Shown: piece after piece, positions 34,754-43,156 of the stretch | Layout: every line of letters starts with the position of its first letter | Position numbering within the stretch: position 1 is the stretch's first letter | DNA from: Acidobacteriaceae bacterium | GTDB taxonomy: Bacteria; Acidobacteriota; Terriglobia; Terriglobales; Acidobacteriaceae | Direction of reading: 5' to 3' | DNA: 64,000 nucleotides | Assembly: GCA_003138515.1 (NCBI GenBank) | Contig: PLGG01000047.1 | Span: forward strand, 33,009 to 97,008 | Translations under genes and position numbers: made by a program | The notes under the pieces: generated by a model | What the model was told of the DNA's origin: nothing | Database searches by the model: none | The model's input: only the letters and a program-made list of their open reading frames with translations

Positions 34754-35245
34754 CTAATGCCCGTCGGTCAACTCCGATAGCTGGTCCGATAGCTGGTCCC
34801 AGGGCTGGGCGGGCGCGGCGTCTGCGGCTTCGCGGCCCATCAGGCGATCGTAACGATATACATCGCTGGTGGTGCCCAGCGACTCGTTGTACAGGCTGAT
34901 AGCGCCGATAAGCTGCGTCAACTCCTCGCTGAACGCATGTATCGCTTGCAATTGACTGGCCGTCGCGGGAAGCTCGTATTGTGAAGTCTTAATGAACTTC
35001 TGGTACCCGCGATCGAGCAAACGCGCCACTTCACCCTTCACCAACAATCCGGGGCGGACGGCGTATGCCGCCGGAGCGTCCTCCGGATCCTCGGCGCGGC
35101 GCGGCGGCACCAGAACCGCTCCCACTCCATGCTTGCTCACCAGCGTGCCTCCGGCAGCGCCGGCAAGCTGGCTAACTTGGAAGGAGTGCGCGCGCAGCAG
35201 TTCCAGCGTCTGATCGAAGTTCGGATGGGGGGACTTCTTCTTCAT
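34754..35245 (-). CDS. Hypothetical cytoplasmic protein
   Basis: From the ATG at 35245 (MKKKSPHPNFDQTLELLRAH) the protein has 163 residues, with no signal peptide or membrane helix. It has a predicted beta/alpha start (VSKHGVGAVLVPPRRAEDPE) and an alpha-helical second half (LQAIHAFSEELTQLIGAISLYNESLGTTSDVYRYDRL). The C-terminus (QLSDQLSELTDGH) is encoded by a 12-base direct repeat (GATAGCTGGTCC twice on the plus strand). I do not recognise a family. It precedes the tandem PilZ gene on the same strand. Confidence 0.65.
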   Translation of the reverse strand: MKKKSPHPNFDQTLELLRAHSFQVSQLAGAAGGTLVSKHGVGAVLVPPRRAEDPEDAPAAYAVRPGLLVKGEVARLLDRGYQKFIKTSQYELPATASQLQAIHAFSEELTQLIGAISLYNESLGTTSDVYRYDRLMGREAADAAPAQPWDQLSDQLSELTDGH

Positions 35246-35602
35246 CGGTTCAGCCTGTCGTGGAAGAATCGTGTATGAAGCCTGCGAAACCTTGTAACTC
35301 CAATCTCGCACACCGGCGTTCCGCGCTGCAATTCCTCATGGCCGCATGAAGGTCACAGTGCGCACGCCGCACCTGCTCGACGTGGATGGAGTCAGCTCTG
35401 ACAGCGCGCGCGAAGGGCATCGGGAGCCGATTTGTGATCCCGGGATGAATTCGACCGGCACTTACGCCGTGCAATATCAAAAATTTCTTTACATTGCCGG
35501 GCGCAGGGATTGATAATCGTTTTCCTTGGAGAGCTTGCGCTTCCCGTTTCCCTTCCCCCATCGCAACGAAACTCCGAGCAAATCAAGGAGGATTCCCAGA
35601 AA

Positions 35603-36475
35603 ATGAAGATACTAAGCCCTGCTCTGTTAGGATTATCTCTCGCGGTCGCTGGAAGCCTGTTCGCCGCGGCACAAGACATGCAAGGCCCGCCGAAAATCGT
35701 TCAGCTGACGCGGGAATTCGTCAAGCCTGGCAAGGCCGGCGCCATCCACGACAAGTCGGAGAGCAAATTCGTGGCCGCCATGGCCGCCGCCAAGTGGCCC
35801 ACTCATTACTTTGCCCTGATGTCAATCTCGGGCAAGTCGCGGGCTTTGTACCTCACCGGCTATCCGTCCTTCAAGGCGTGGGAAGACGATTACCTAGCCA
35901 CAATGAAGAACAAGACTCTCTCTGCCGAGCTTGAAAAGGATGCCGAAGCCGACGGCGAACTGCTCGATGGGATGGACCAGTTCGTTCTCTACTACGATGA
36001 GGATTTGAGCTACAAGCCCAGCCCGACTCTCGCCCATGCCAAGCTGATGGAGATCACGACTTTCCATATCAAGCCCGGCAAGGGGAAGCAGTGGCACGAG
36101 CTCGCCGCTCTGGTGATCGATGCGCACAAGAAAGCCGGAGACAGCGCGCACTGGGCCACCTTCGAGCTCGCATACGGCGGCGGCGATGAGTACGTCGTCT
36201 TCAGCGACGACAAGTCGATGGCCGACATTGACACCGGCTATGCGGAAGACAAGCAATTCCGCGACGCAATTGGCGACGAAGGACTGAAGAAACTTCGCGA
36301 GCTCGAGGCAGATTGCATAGAAAGCACCGATTCGGAACTATTTGGGATTAACCCGGCCCAGAGCTATCCCCCGGATGAATGGGTCAAGGCCGATCCCGAT
36401 TTCTGGAAGCCGAAGCCGGCCGCGGCGCCTGCCGCCAAGCCCGCTGCAAAGCCTGCGGCGAAACCCGCGCAGTAG
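35603..36475 (+). CDS. Secreted protein with two antibiotic-monooxygenase-like half-barrels
   Basis: The ATG at 35603 has AAGGAGG upstream and opens a signal peptide (SLAVAGSLFAAAQD), giving 290 residues. Two similar modules of about 100 residues each (LTREFVKPGKAGAIHDKSES; EITTFHIKPGKGKQWHELAAL) have the beta-alpha-beta pattern of dimeric ferredoxin-like (ABM) barrels, so it may fold as a pseudo-dimer. The tail is a Pro/Ala/Lys repeat (PAAKPAAKPAAKPAQ). Fold by pattern only; no activity is predicted. It stands alone. Confidence 0.7.
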   Translation: MKILSPALLGLSLAVAGSLFAAAQDMQGPPKIVQLTREFVKPGKAGAIHDKSESKFVAAMAAAKWPTHYFALMSISGKSRALYLTGYPSFKAWEDDYLATMKNKTLSAELEKDAEADGELLDGMDQFVLYYDEDLSYKPSPTLAHAKLMEITTFHIKPGKGKQWHELAALVIDAHKKAGDSAHWATFELAYGGGDEYVVFSDDKSMADIDTGYAEDKQFRDAIGDEGLKKLRELEADCIESTDSELFGINPAQSYPPDEWVKADPDFWKPKPAAAPAAKPAAKPAAKPAQ

Positions 36476-36494
36476 GCGCTGCTCAACCAACCGT

Positions 36495-36538
36495 ATCGCG
36501 CCGGCGGCTCTGCACGATGCAGAGCCGCCGGTAGCGAT
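36495..36538 (+). terminator. Very strong hairpin after the secreted ABM-like gene
   Basis: CCGGCGGCTCTGCA (36501-36514) and TGCAGAGCCGCCGG (36518-36531) pair perfectly over 14 bp around a CGA loop. The stem extends through ATCGC/GCGAT. It lies 20 bases after the stop and before the rhodanese gene. There is no T-run, so it is either a U-less terminator or a processing/stabilising structure. Confidence 0.6.
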
Positions 36539-36604
36539 GCGCCGTTTGACGCCGGCCCGATACTCTGAACCCGGTAAACTGAAAACGACCGGAGAATCCG
36601 CGCC

Positions 36605-36955
36605 ATGGGCACCGCCGCGAACAATGGAATTCCGCAAATCACCGTGCAGGAGCTCAAGCAGCGCCTCGACGAGCGCGTCGGGGCCGGCGAAGATCTAATG
36701 ATCCTCGATGTCCGCGAGCCCTACGAGTACCAGATCGCTAACATCGGCGGCACGCTCATCCCGCAAAACGAAGTGCCGCAACGGCTGGCCGAGATCGACC
36801 GCAACCGCGAAATCGTTGTGCAGTGCCGGTCCGGCGGCCGCAGCCAGCGCATCGCCGAATTCCTCGCCGCGCACGGCTATCCAAATGTGAAAAACCTCAC
36901 CGGCGGCATCCTGGCGTGGGCCGACCAAATCGACCCCAGGCTGACCAAGTACTGA
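36605..36955 (+). CDS. Rhodanese-like sulfurtransferase domain protein
   Basis: This 116-residue single rhodanese domain starts with ITVQELKQRLDERVGAG and LMILDVREPYEYQIANI. The active-site loop is VVQCRSGGRSQR, with the Cys that would carry the persulfide near residue 78. GYPNVKNLTGGILAWADQIDP closes the domain. It resembles the stand-alone rhodaneses linked to the MoeB C-terminal domain. It is cytoplasmic (no signal). The physiological thiol acceptor is unknown. Confidence 0.92.
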   Translation: MGTAANNGIPQITVQELKQRLDERVGAGEDLMILDVREPYEYQIANIGGTLIPQNEVPQRLAEIDRNREIVVQCRSGGRSQRIAEFLAAHGYPNVKNLTGGILAWADQIDPRLTKY

Positions 36956-37003
36956 ATACACACTTCGTTGCGTCCGATTCGCCGGCGCAGCACTCTGAAG
37001 AAC

Positions 37004-37627
37004 GTGACCCTCGACTCTCCAGTCCTGACCGGCCGCCAGATTCGCCTCGAGCCGCTCTCGCCCGCCCACGCCGACGGCCTTGTGGCTGCGTCGTCCGGCG
37101 ATTCCTCGCTCTATCAATGGAGCGCCGTCCCCATCGGCCGCGACGCCGTTCTCCGTTATATTGAGACCGCCCTCGCGTGGCGCGACGCCGGCACAGCCGT
37201 ACCGTTCGCGACCATTCGCATCGCCGACGGCGTCGTCATCGGCTCCACGCGCTTCTTCGATATCGAGCGCTTCGCGTGGCCGGCCGCCCATCCCCGCCAC
37301 GGCCGCGAGCATCCCGACGTCTGCGAGATCGGCTACACCTGGCTGGCGCATGATGCCATCCGCACCGCAGCGAACACCGAAGCCAAGCTGCTCATGCTCA
37401 CGCATGCCTTTGAGGGTTGGGACATGCTCCGCGTCTGCCTGCACACCGACGCGCGCAACAAGCGCTCGCAGGCGGCAATAGAACGCATCGGCGCCAGATT
37501 CGAGGGGGTTCTTCGCGCGCACAGGATGGGCGCGGACTTCACCGTGCGAGACTCCTGGCGTTATTCGATTCTTGCGGCGGAATGGCCCGAGGCGAAGGCT
37601 CGCCTCGCTGAACGGCTGCAACGCTAA
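37004..37627 (+). CDS. GNAT-family N-acetyltransferase
   Basis: Acetyl-CoA-dependent acetyltransferase of the RimJ/RimL-like group. TGRQIRLEPLSPAHADGL is the usual N-terminal block, FATIRIADGVVIGSTRFFDIER the central beta strands, and CEIGYTWLAHDA with TEAKLLMLTHAFEGWDMLRVCLHTDARNKRSQAAIERIGARFEGVLR the acetyl-CoA-binding and C-terminal motifs. I chose the GTG at 37004 (MTLDSPVLTGRQ), giving 207 residues; the frame also has a TTG at 36968. The acceptor substrate is unknown. Confidence 0.88.
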   Translation: MTLDSPVLTGRQIRLEPLSPAHADGLVAASSGDSSLYQWSAVPIGRDAVLRYIETALAWRDAGTAVPFATIRIADGVVIGSTRFFDIERFAWPAAHPRHGREHPDVCEIGYTWLAHDAIRTAANTEAKLLMLTHAFEGWDMLRVCLHTDARNKRSQAAIERIGARFEGVLRAHRMGADFTVRDSWRYSILAAEWPEAKARLAERLQR

Positions 37628-37639
37628 TAACGCGATAAA

Positions 37640-37657
37640 GGTGCGCCATCGCGCACC
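37640..37657 (+). terminator. Terminator-like hairpin after the GNAT gene
   Basis: GGTGCGC-CATC-GCGCACC forms a 7-bp stem with a 4-base loop 13 bases past the stop, followed by GTCTT. The T-run is weak. Confidence 0.5.
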
Positions 37658-37779
37658 GTCTTACGGAACGGAATCGGCCCGCCAAACGTATTCTTAAAAC
37701 AAGAAACCCAAAGCAGTTGGATTCTCCTTTGTAGGATGCTTCCCCGTGTCCACGAGCCCAGGGCAATGGGGGTATTGAG

Positions 37780-39177
37780 ATGCGTTCCTTAAGAATCTTC
37801 GTGTCGATTCTCATTCTCACAATTCCAGTTCTTCTCTACGCCGAAGATCGGCCAAGCCCGACTACATACGACCTCCAAGTCAGCATCGAGCCCGTGGCCG
37901 GAACCATTGCCGTTCACGGAACTGTGGATGTCCCGTCGAGCGTCGCAACGGCAGCCATCTTGAAGTTCAATCTCCACGAAACCATGGAGATCACGAAGCT
38001 GCTGATCGACGGCAAGAGCGCGACCTTTGCCTATGCTCCCCTGGAAGGTTCGTTTCCGCTGCCGGCAACGCGAGGCGTAGTCGTGAATCTTCCTGCCGCT
38101 TCTGCTCAACGCATGATCCACATGGAGATTGCCTATCAGGGCCCCTTGATGGCGCTTCCGGAATTCGGCGCATCGCCGGACATGCGCCGTTCGATGGACG
38201 ATCAAATCAACTCCCGCATGGTTGAACTGGCCTTCTACTCCTCCTGGTTTCCGCAGTTCGCATTCGGGCTGCCAGTGAAAAGTGAACTGACGCTCTCGCT
38301 GCCGCAAAAGTGGATTTCGATCTGCTCCGGCAAAAGAACCGAAGATACTATCGCGGCCGGTCGAGCCATCACACACTGGTCCTCAGCCAAAGATGTCGAC
38401 ATCGTGATTCTTGCGTCTCCGGATTACAAACTCACGCAGCTTCAGGAGTCCGGCGTTCCCGTAGAAATCTACGATACGCAATTGCCGGAACCGTTTATTC
38501 GTCAGGATGGCGAGCAGATTGCCAGCGTGCTGAAGCTGTATACCGCGAAACTGGGAGAAACGAATGTTCCTAACGGAGTCGTAAGGCACGTCTATTCTCC
38601 CAAGCGCAAGGGCCAGGGAAGGGCGGGATTTGCGAGGCCGGGACTCATTGTGACTTCAGAGGGCAGGACACTCGAGGGGCTGGCAAGCGATCCAAATTTC
38701 TCCCTTTTCCAGGGTGTCGCCCATGAAATTGCGCACTATTGGTGGAATTTTGGCGCAGGGCAGGGAGACTGGATCAATGAGGCATTTGCCGAATACTTCT
38801 CTACCATTGCAGTCGAAAACCTGAACTCCGAATCGGCACTTAGCGCCGTCATGGCCGACTATCGCAAGCAGGTGAGTGCGCTGCCTCCGGACGCCCCTTC
38901 AGTGTCCAATGTTCAGATGACGGACCAGAGTAGTTTTGTCATACGGTACTACAAAGGCTCGTTGATGTTGAACGCGATCCGGCACGCAATGGGCGACGAG
39001 AAGTTCTTTCAAGCATGCCACGAGTTCTTTGAGACTTACCGCGGCAAACCGGCGGGGACAGAAGAATTTCGCAGTTTCTGGAAATCGAAACTCGATCAGG
39101 CAGGCCTGATCGATCCCTGGTTGGATTCGCGCGGAGGCTTGCCCCCCGCGGTAAATGAACATGCGGCGCAGCGATGA
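37780..39177 (+). CDS. Exported M1-like metallopeptidase
   Basis: This 465-residue protein has a signal peptide (about 1-21). A beta-rich N-domain (YDLQVSIEPVAGTIAVHGTVDV) precedes a gluzincin catalytic domain with HEIAHYWW (zinc His315 and His319, Glu316) and the downstream WINEAFAEYFS, where Glu334 is the probable third ligand. The HEXXH-to-Glu spacing is 14 residues instead of the usual 18 of M1 aminopeptidases. The GxMEN exopeptidase motif typical of M1 is not obvious. It may therefore be a divergent M1 relative or an endopeptidase. Catalytic residues are intact. The ATG has a GGGGG run upstream. Confidence 0.85.
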   Translation: MRSLRIFVSILILTIPVLLYAEDRPSPTTYDLQVSIEPVAGTIAVHGTVDVPSSVATAAILKFNLHETMEITKLLIDGKSATFAYAPLEGSFPLPATRGVVVNLPAASAQRMIHMEIAYQGPLMALPEFGASPDMRRSMDDQINSRMVELAFYSSWFPQFAFGLPVKSELTLSLPQKWISICSGKRTEDTIAAGRAITHWSSAKDVDIVILASPDYKLTQLQESGVPVEIYDTQLPEPFIRQDGEQIASVLKLYTAKLGETNVPNGVVRHVYSPKRKGQGRAGFARPGLIVTSEGRTLEGLASDPNFSLFQGVAHEIAHYWWNFGAGQGDWINEAFAEYFSTIAVENLNSESALSAVMADYRKQVSALPPDAPSVSNVQMTDQSSFVIRYYKGSLMLNAIRHAMGDEKFFQACHEFFETYRGKPAGTEEFRSFWKSKLDQAGLIDPWLDSRGGLPPAVNEHAAQR

Positions 39178-39207
39178 CCATGAGCGCTCGCTGCGGGACG
39201 GCCTGCT

Positions 39208-39411
39208 CTAGCTCGAAGATGAACGCGCGCCGAGCACCCGCTTGAACCACCCCGGCTTGCGTTCGCAATAAGGCGACCGTTGGCGCTTCGAGTGCAGGTG
39301 GTAGTCCCTGCACCGCTGGCAGTCGCCACGCCGCGGACAATCCCGCTTGGGGCACGTACACACTGCCGGTCGCTCGCCGACGATCGAAAAAACCTTCGCC
39401 CCGGCTTTCAT
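39208..39411 (-). CDS. Small cysteine-rich protein
   Basis: This 67-residue product begins at the ATG that overlaps the PIN/TRAM stop by 4 bases (ATGA). It carries six cysteines in [21 protein letters not shown] and SPYCERK, a spacing that could bind a metal or form a small knuckle. Such C-P-x3-C-P-x4-C-x2-C-x2-YH proteins occur in several phyla as uncharacterised small genes. The tight overlap suggests co-translation with the RNA-binding PIN/TRAM protein. Confidence 0.7.
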   Translation of the reverse strand: MKAGAKVFSIVGERPAVCTCPKRDCPRRGDCQRCRDYHLHSKRQRSPYCERKPGWFKRVLGARSSSS

Positions 39412-40430
39412 GATGCTTCGAGAACGGTTTTCCCGTTCTCGTCCATCTTGCCGAAGATCATCTTGCCGCTGGCGGTCTGCAGCACGCTGGTTACGGAGAT
39501 GCCGACTGAGCGCCCGATGAGCTTCCGCGCGTGGTCTACCACCACCATCGTGCCATCGTCCAGGTAGCCTACGCCCTGGTTGTATTCCTTGCCCTCCTTC
39601 AGGATGAGCACGCTCATGCGTTCGCCGGGCAGGACCACGGGCTTGAGGGCATTGGCCAGGTCGTTGATGTTCAGCACGTCCACATGATGCAGGTGAGCCA
39701 CCTTGTTCAGGTTGAAGTCGTTGGTCACCACCTTGGCCTCCCACTTCTTGGCCAGCTCCAGCAGCTTCAGGTCCACTTCGCGGATGGAAGGGAAATCGTC
39801 GGGCACAATCTGCACATGGATCTTGTCGTTGGACTGCATGCGCTGCAGCATATCCAGGCCGCGGCGTCCGCGCTGGCGCTTTGAGCCGTCGGTGGAATCG
39901 GCAACGATCTGCAGCTCGCGCAACACGAACTCCGGCACCACCAGCATGCCGTCAATAAAGCCGGCCTCGGCGATGTCGGCAATGCGGCCATCGATAATAA
40001 CGCTCGTATCCAGCACCTTGGCGCTGCGGCGTGTCGGCTTATCGCCCGAGAATACGGTGCCCAGCGCGGCAGGATTCAGCAGGTCGCCCTTGCTGGCGCC
40101 CACCAGCAAGCCCACGTAGGTCATCAACAGGAGCACGAAGATTTGTAATGCTGCGGAGTTTACGCCGGAGAGCGGTGCCGCGCGCAGCACCAGGCAGAAG
40201 AGTGCCGCGCCAACGATGCCGAGCACGCTTCCCACAACAGCGCCGATCAGCCGCCGCAATGTGAGAGCCCTGACGCGCAGTTCGAAAACGATGACCGCGC
40301 AGGCCGCGACCGCTCCCGCGATTGCGCCCTCCCAACCCGTCTGGAGCCCAAAGGGCCGGAGGAAGTAACAAACCGCGGCAAGCAGAATGACAAAAAGAAG
40401 ACGTAAAAGAACCAGGTCCATACGAACCAA
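39408..40430 (-). CDS. PIN/TRAM-domain membrane protein (YacL-like)
   Basis: The 340-residue protein has four N-terminal membrane helices (about 5-115) and a PIN nuclease-like domain (about 138-262: [57 protein letters not shown]) with its acidic residues intact. A TRAM RNA-binding domain follows (about 270-335: [28 protein letters not shown]). This is the family of Bacillus YacL and of the 'PIN and TRAM domain' proteins found near ispD/F. A role in RNA cleavage at the membrane is likely, but the target is unknown. Confidence 0.94.
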   Translation of the reverse strand: MVRMDLVLLRLLFVILLAAVCYFLRPFGLQTGWEGAIAGAVAACAVIVFELRVRALTLRRLIGAVVGSVLGIVGAALFCLVLRAAPLSGVNSAALQIFVLLLMTYVGLLVGASKGDLLNPAALGTVFSGDKPTRRSAKVLDTSVIIDGRIADIAEAGFIDGMLVVPEFVLRELQIVADSTDGSKRQRGRRGLDMLQRMQSNDKIHVQIVPDDFPSIREVDLKLLELAKKWEAKVVTNDFNLNKVAHLHHVDVLNINDLANALKPVVLPGERMSVLILKEGKEYNQGVGYLDDGTMVVVDHARKLIGRSVGISVTSVLQTASGKMIFGKMDENGKTVLEAS

Positions 40431-40526
40431 CTTTCACCGGCAGCAGGACTTCACCGCCGGCCGATGGCCACCGATGGCGAGTATGCCCATACCCATGCAC
40501 GATCGTCAAGAGGGAAGCGGTAATAG

Positions 40527-40736
40527 CAGGGACCAGGGACTTAGGGACCAGGGAATCGGGATCAGGGCGTAAGGAACAGGGAGCATGGAACAGCCAGCAG
40601 GGAGCAGCCGGTAGCCAGTAGGGAGGAGAAGAGCGCTATCTCGCGGATTCGGCGTCGAAGTGAATTGAAATCGCTCGATTCGATTGGCGCCACGCACGCG
40701 TCTTTTTCTATTCCCTACTGGCTACTCCCTACTGGA
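40527..40736. repeat. Longest heptamer-repeat element, inverted arms (locus 8)
   Basis: The left arm (40527-40627) has about 14 units of CAGGGAC, GGAACAG, CCAGCAG and GGTAGCC type in 7-base register. The right arm (40710-40736) has CCCTACT, GGCTACT and CCCTACT, complementary to the last left units. The core is about 80 bases. The right arm lies 9 bases from the stop of the response-regulator gene. Confidence 0.8.
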
Positions 40737-40744
40737 TGCTTTTC

Positions 40745-41170
40745 TCACGAAGCAGCAGCCAAAGCCTCGTCCTGCGGGATGCGCTGCGCGCCCTTGCGCG
40801 GGCCGCGCTTGCGCGCGCTCATCACTTTCACGCGCTCCAGCAATTCGAGCGACGAGCAGCCCTTCCTCGCCATCACCGCATCGGCCACGTGGATCTCTCC
40901 ACCCGCGGCCTGCCCATCGGCGAGCAAGAGCATGGGCACATGGGATCGCATGCGCTTGAGCCGCTCGGCAAGCTGAAATCCACTCATCTGGGGCATGTTG
41001 GTGTCGGCCAGGATAAGGTCGATTTGCGGCGTCGTAGAAAAAACAGCGATCGCTTCCTGGCCATTTGAAGCCGCCAGCACACGATAGCCGTTCGTTGCCA
41101 GCGTGAACTTGAGCACGGAGAGCTCTTGTTCGTTGTCGTCTACACAGAGAATCACTTTCTTTGGACGCAT
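40745..41170 (-). CDS. Stand-alone response-regulator receiver protein
   Basis: From MRPKKVILCVDDNEQE the protein has 141 residues, a single CheY-like receiver: acidic pair Asp11-Asp12, phosphoacceptor Asp56 (ILADTNMPQMSG), Thr/Ser-type beta4, and a Lys near 106 (MARKGCS). No output domain follows, only a basic tail (SARKRGPRKG). A relay or anti-sigma/phosphatase partner is possible. The frame extends 45 bases upstream to a possible ATG at 41215. AGGAG lies 13 bases before the chosen ATG. No histidine kinase is adjacent. Confidence 0.9.
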   Translation of the reverse strand: MRPKKVILCVDDNEQELSVLKFTLATNGYRVLAASNGQEAIAVFSTTPQIDLILADTNMPQMSGFQLAERLKRMRSHVPMLLLADGQAAGGEIHVADAVMARKGCSSLELLERVKVMSARKRGPRKGAQRIPQDEALAAAS

Positions 41171-41631
41171 GGTCTGGGTGTTACTCCTGGGTACAATTTC
41201 AAGGCCATAATTCAAGGCAACAGTTCGCCGCCGGCCTGGCAGCTCAAATCTTCAAATATTAGGCCCGGTACGCGGGAGGAAGGCGTGCTCACGTTCGTTG
41301 GATCGTTGTTTCCGGTTCGCCGGCACAGAGGTCCGCGACCAAAGAGGGCGTGGCCGCTCGCACAACCGGCAACCGGCACAAGACCCTCCGCGGCTTCGTC
41401 TTGCTTCGCGGTCAAGTGCTCAGCGTTTTGGCGCGCACGAATTATTCCAAACCAAACGCGCCAGAGAAGTTGTCTGCTACGAATCGAAACATTACGAGTA
41501 ACGACGGTTCGTGGAAAGAGGGAAAACGAAGCGAAGACTCCCCTGAAAATCCGATTGAAACAAGTGGAAAAGGGCTACCACCAACACACGCCGTCACTTG
41601 CGAAGATGAATTTCTGTTGAAAGCATGTGCA
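41171..41631. other. Gene-free region between receiver and PhzF genes
   Basis: About 460 bases hold no frame with convincing composition or homology on either strand. The plus-strand frames are Arg/Ser/His-rich shadows. No tRNA, riboswitch or long hairpin was recognised. Stretches such as AAACGAAGCGAAG and runs of GAAAA make it locally less GC-rich. It may contain the promoter of the receiver gene and an unrecognised RNA or decayed gene. Confidence 0.4.
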
Positions 41632-42564
41632 TCACGGCAGGAAAAGCTGTCCTCTTGCAACAAGAACTGTGCTGCCCGCGACGCGCACATCCCGGACCCT
41701 CGCCGATTCTCTTTTGGCGGAGAGGAAAAGATCGCTCGGCCGGCCCATCTCCATACCCTGGCGCAGGTGTACCCGCGCGCCTGAAGGAACCGCGCCGCGA
41801 GCCACGAGATATGCGATGGCGCAGCCGGCTGCCGAACCAGTTGCCGGATCTTCGCCGCCGTAGAACTGCATACGCGCCCTGTAATTCGTACCGTCCTGGT
41901 TTTGGTCGAGTGCAGGGGCAAGGACGTAGAACCACCGCGCACCACGCTCGTGCAGCCAAGCGGTAGCCTCTTCCTGGTTCACCTTGAGGCGTGCCAGCGC
42001 GGCCTCGGAGCGCAAGGCCACAATGGCGAAGGCCGTTCCCGTCGAAACCACCTGCGGCGGCAGCGCAGGATCGAGGTCGTCCGAATGCAAACCCGCAAGG
42101 CGCGCCACAACCGCTCGGTCCAACTCCGCGCCGAACTCCGGATCGCGCTGCGTCATCTCGCCGAACAGCCCCGCAGATCCGGCACTGCTTTCCTCAAAGC
42201 GCACCGGCACCGGTCCAACCTCGAGCGCCAGGGTCACCGTGTCGCCTTGCAGAGTCTCCGGCGCCTGGGCTTTCAGCACTCCGGCCGTGCCCAGCGTCGG
42301 ATGTCCGGCAAAGGGCAGCTCCTCGCGCGGCGTGAAGATGCGCACGCGCACCCCCTCAACCCGCTCGATCTCCGCTGACCTGCGCTCGACAAACGTAGTC
42401 TCCGAGAGATTGAATTCGCGCGCAACCGCCTGCATCCGCTCGGTTGTTAGCCCGCACGTGTTCATCACCACGGCCAGCGGATTCCCGGCCAGCGGCTCGA
42501 CGGTGAAAACGTCCACGACAAAATAATTCAAGTCCGGCACGGCCTGAAACGCCTCCGCGATCAA
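41632..42564 (-). CDS. PhzF-family isomerase-like protein
   Basis: The 310-residue protein has two similar half-domains typical of the PhzF/diaminopimelate-epimerase fold. VVDVFTVEPLAGNPLAVVMNT and NLSETTFVE (with the catalytic-type Glu) occur in the first half, and RIFTPREELPFAGHPTLGTAGVL and YGGEDPATGSAAGCAIAYL follow. PhzF isomerises trans-2,3-dihydro-3-hydroxyanthranilate in phenazine producers; chromosomal relatives act on unknown substrates. No phenazine genes are nearby, so only the family is claimed. Confidence 0.93.
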   Translation of the reverse strand: MIAEAFQAVPDLNYFVVDVFTVEPLAGNPLAVVMNTCGLTTERMQAVAREFNLSETTFVERRSAEIERVEGVRVRIFTPREELPFAGHPTLGTAGVLKAQAPETLQGDTVTLALEVGPVPVRFEESSAGSAGLFGEMTQRDPEFGAELDRAVVARLAGLHSDDLDPALPPQVVSTGTAFAIVALRSEAALARLKVNQEEATAWLHERGARWFYVLAPALDQNQDGTNYRARMQFYGGEDPATGSAAGCAIAYLVARGAVPSGARVHLRQGMEMGRPSDLFLSAKRESARVRDVRVAGSTVLVARGQLFLP

Positions 42565-42710
42565 TTCAGTCTACGAGTGAATTCGGCGCCGCGCCATTGT
42601 GGAAACACGCGCTCCTGTGGAAACGCTCGTTGAGCAATGACGATGAAGGACTTGTCACCCGCCGCATCGATCGGCGCCATCGCGAGCCGCACAGAGTCGA
42701 GAGCGGGCCA

Positions 42711-42752
42711 CTGATCACTTACCACCGGCCGCTGATCACTGAAAACTGCCGT
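42711..42752. repeat. Heptamer array after the 83-aa gene (locus 9)
   Basis: CTGATCA, CTTACCA, CCGGCCG, CTGATCA, CTGAAAA and CTGCCGT are in 7-base register (two CTGATCA copies exactly 21 bases apart). The array runs up to the stop codon at 42752 of the small minus-strand gene. Confidence 0.6.
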
Positions 42753-43003
42753 TAGTTCTGGATCAGCGTGCGCGGCTCCCGGATTCGGGACCGATCGAGG
42801 AACAGCCTCAAGCGGAGCGCCTCGGCTCTTTGAACGGCCACCAGGCGCATCTGACGGCGAACATGGTCGATGTCCTCCAGCCGGCCCAATTGCGCTTCGT
42901 CGTGATCGGCGCCGCGGTCGAGTCGCGCGATGCGCTCCTCAATCGTTTGCCGGAACCGCGGACTGATTTCGAATCCATCGTGGGCAACGCATTGGATCGT
43001 CAT
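42752..43003 (-). CDS. Hypothetical 83-residue protein
   Basis: A small cytoplasmic protein with a hydrophobic/charged start (MTIQCVAHDGFEISPRFRQTIEERIARL) and a helical, Arg/Leu-rich remainder (RRQMRLVAVQRAEALRLRLFLDRSR). GAGGTG lies 5 bases before the ATG, which is good support for translation. The opening resembles small ribosome-associated (HPF-like) beta-alpha units, but the length is too short to say. No family is recognised. Confidence 0.6.
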   Translation of the reverse strand: MTIQCVAHDGFEISPRFRQTIEERIARLDRGADHDEAQLGRLEDIDHVRRQMRLVAVQRAEALRLRLFLDRSRIREPRTLIQN

Positions 43004-43156
43004 GAGAGCACCTCGGAGCGGGAAAGCCTGAGGCCGAAGTTTCTTTCGCCGGCGGCCTCAAGCTTTTTCTCTTGCTGCCGATATTACCGAAGCACCCTTT
43101 TCTGCGCCAGATTACGGCGTCGCGCACCTTCAGTAACGCACTGTCCGAAAATAAGA

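Noticed and set aside
40527..40736. CRISPR array
   Set aside because: Units are 7 bases with no spacers of constant length and no cas genes nearby.
41350..41784. Plus-strand frame of 144 codons
   Set aside because: It overlaps the phzF 3' end, is rich in Arg, Asn, Lys and Ser, and shows no domain pattern.
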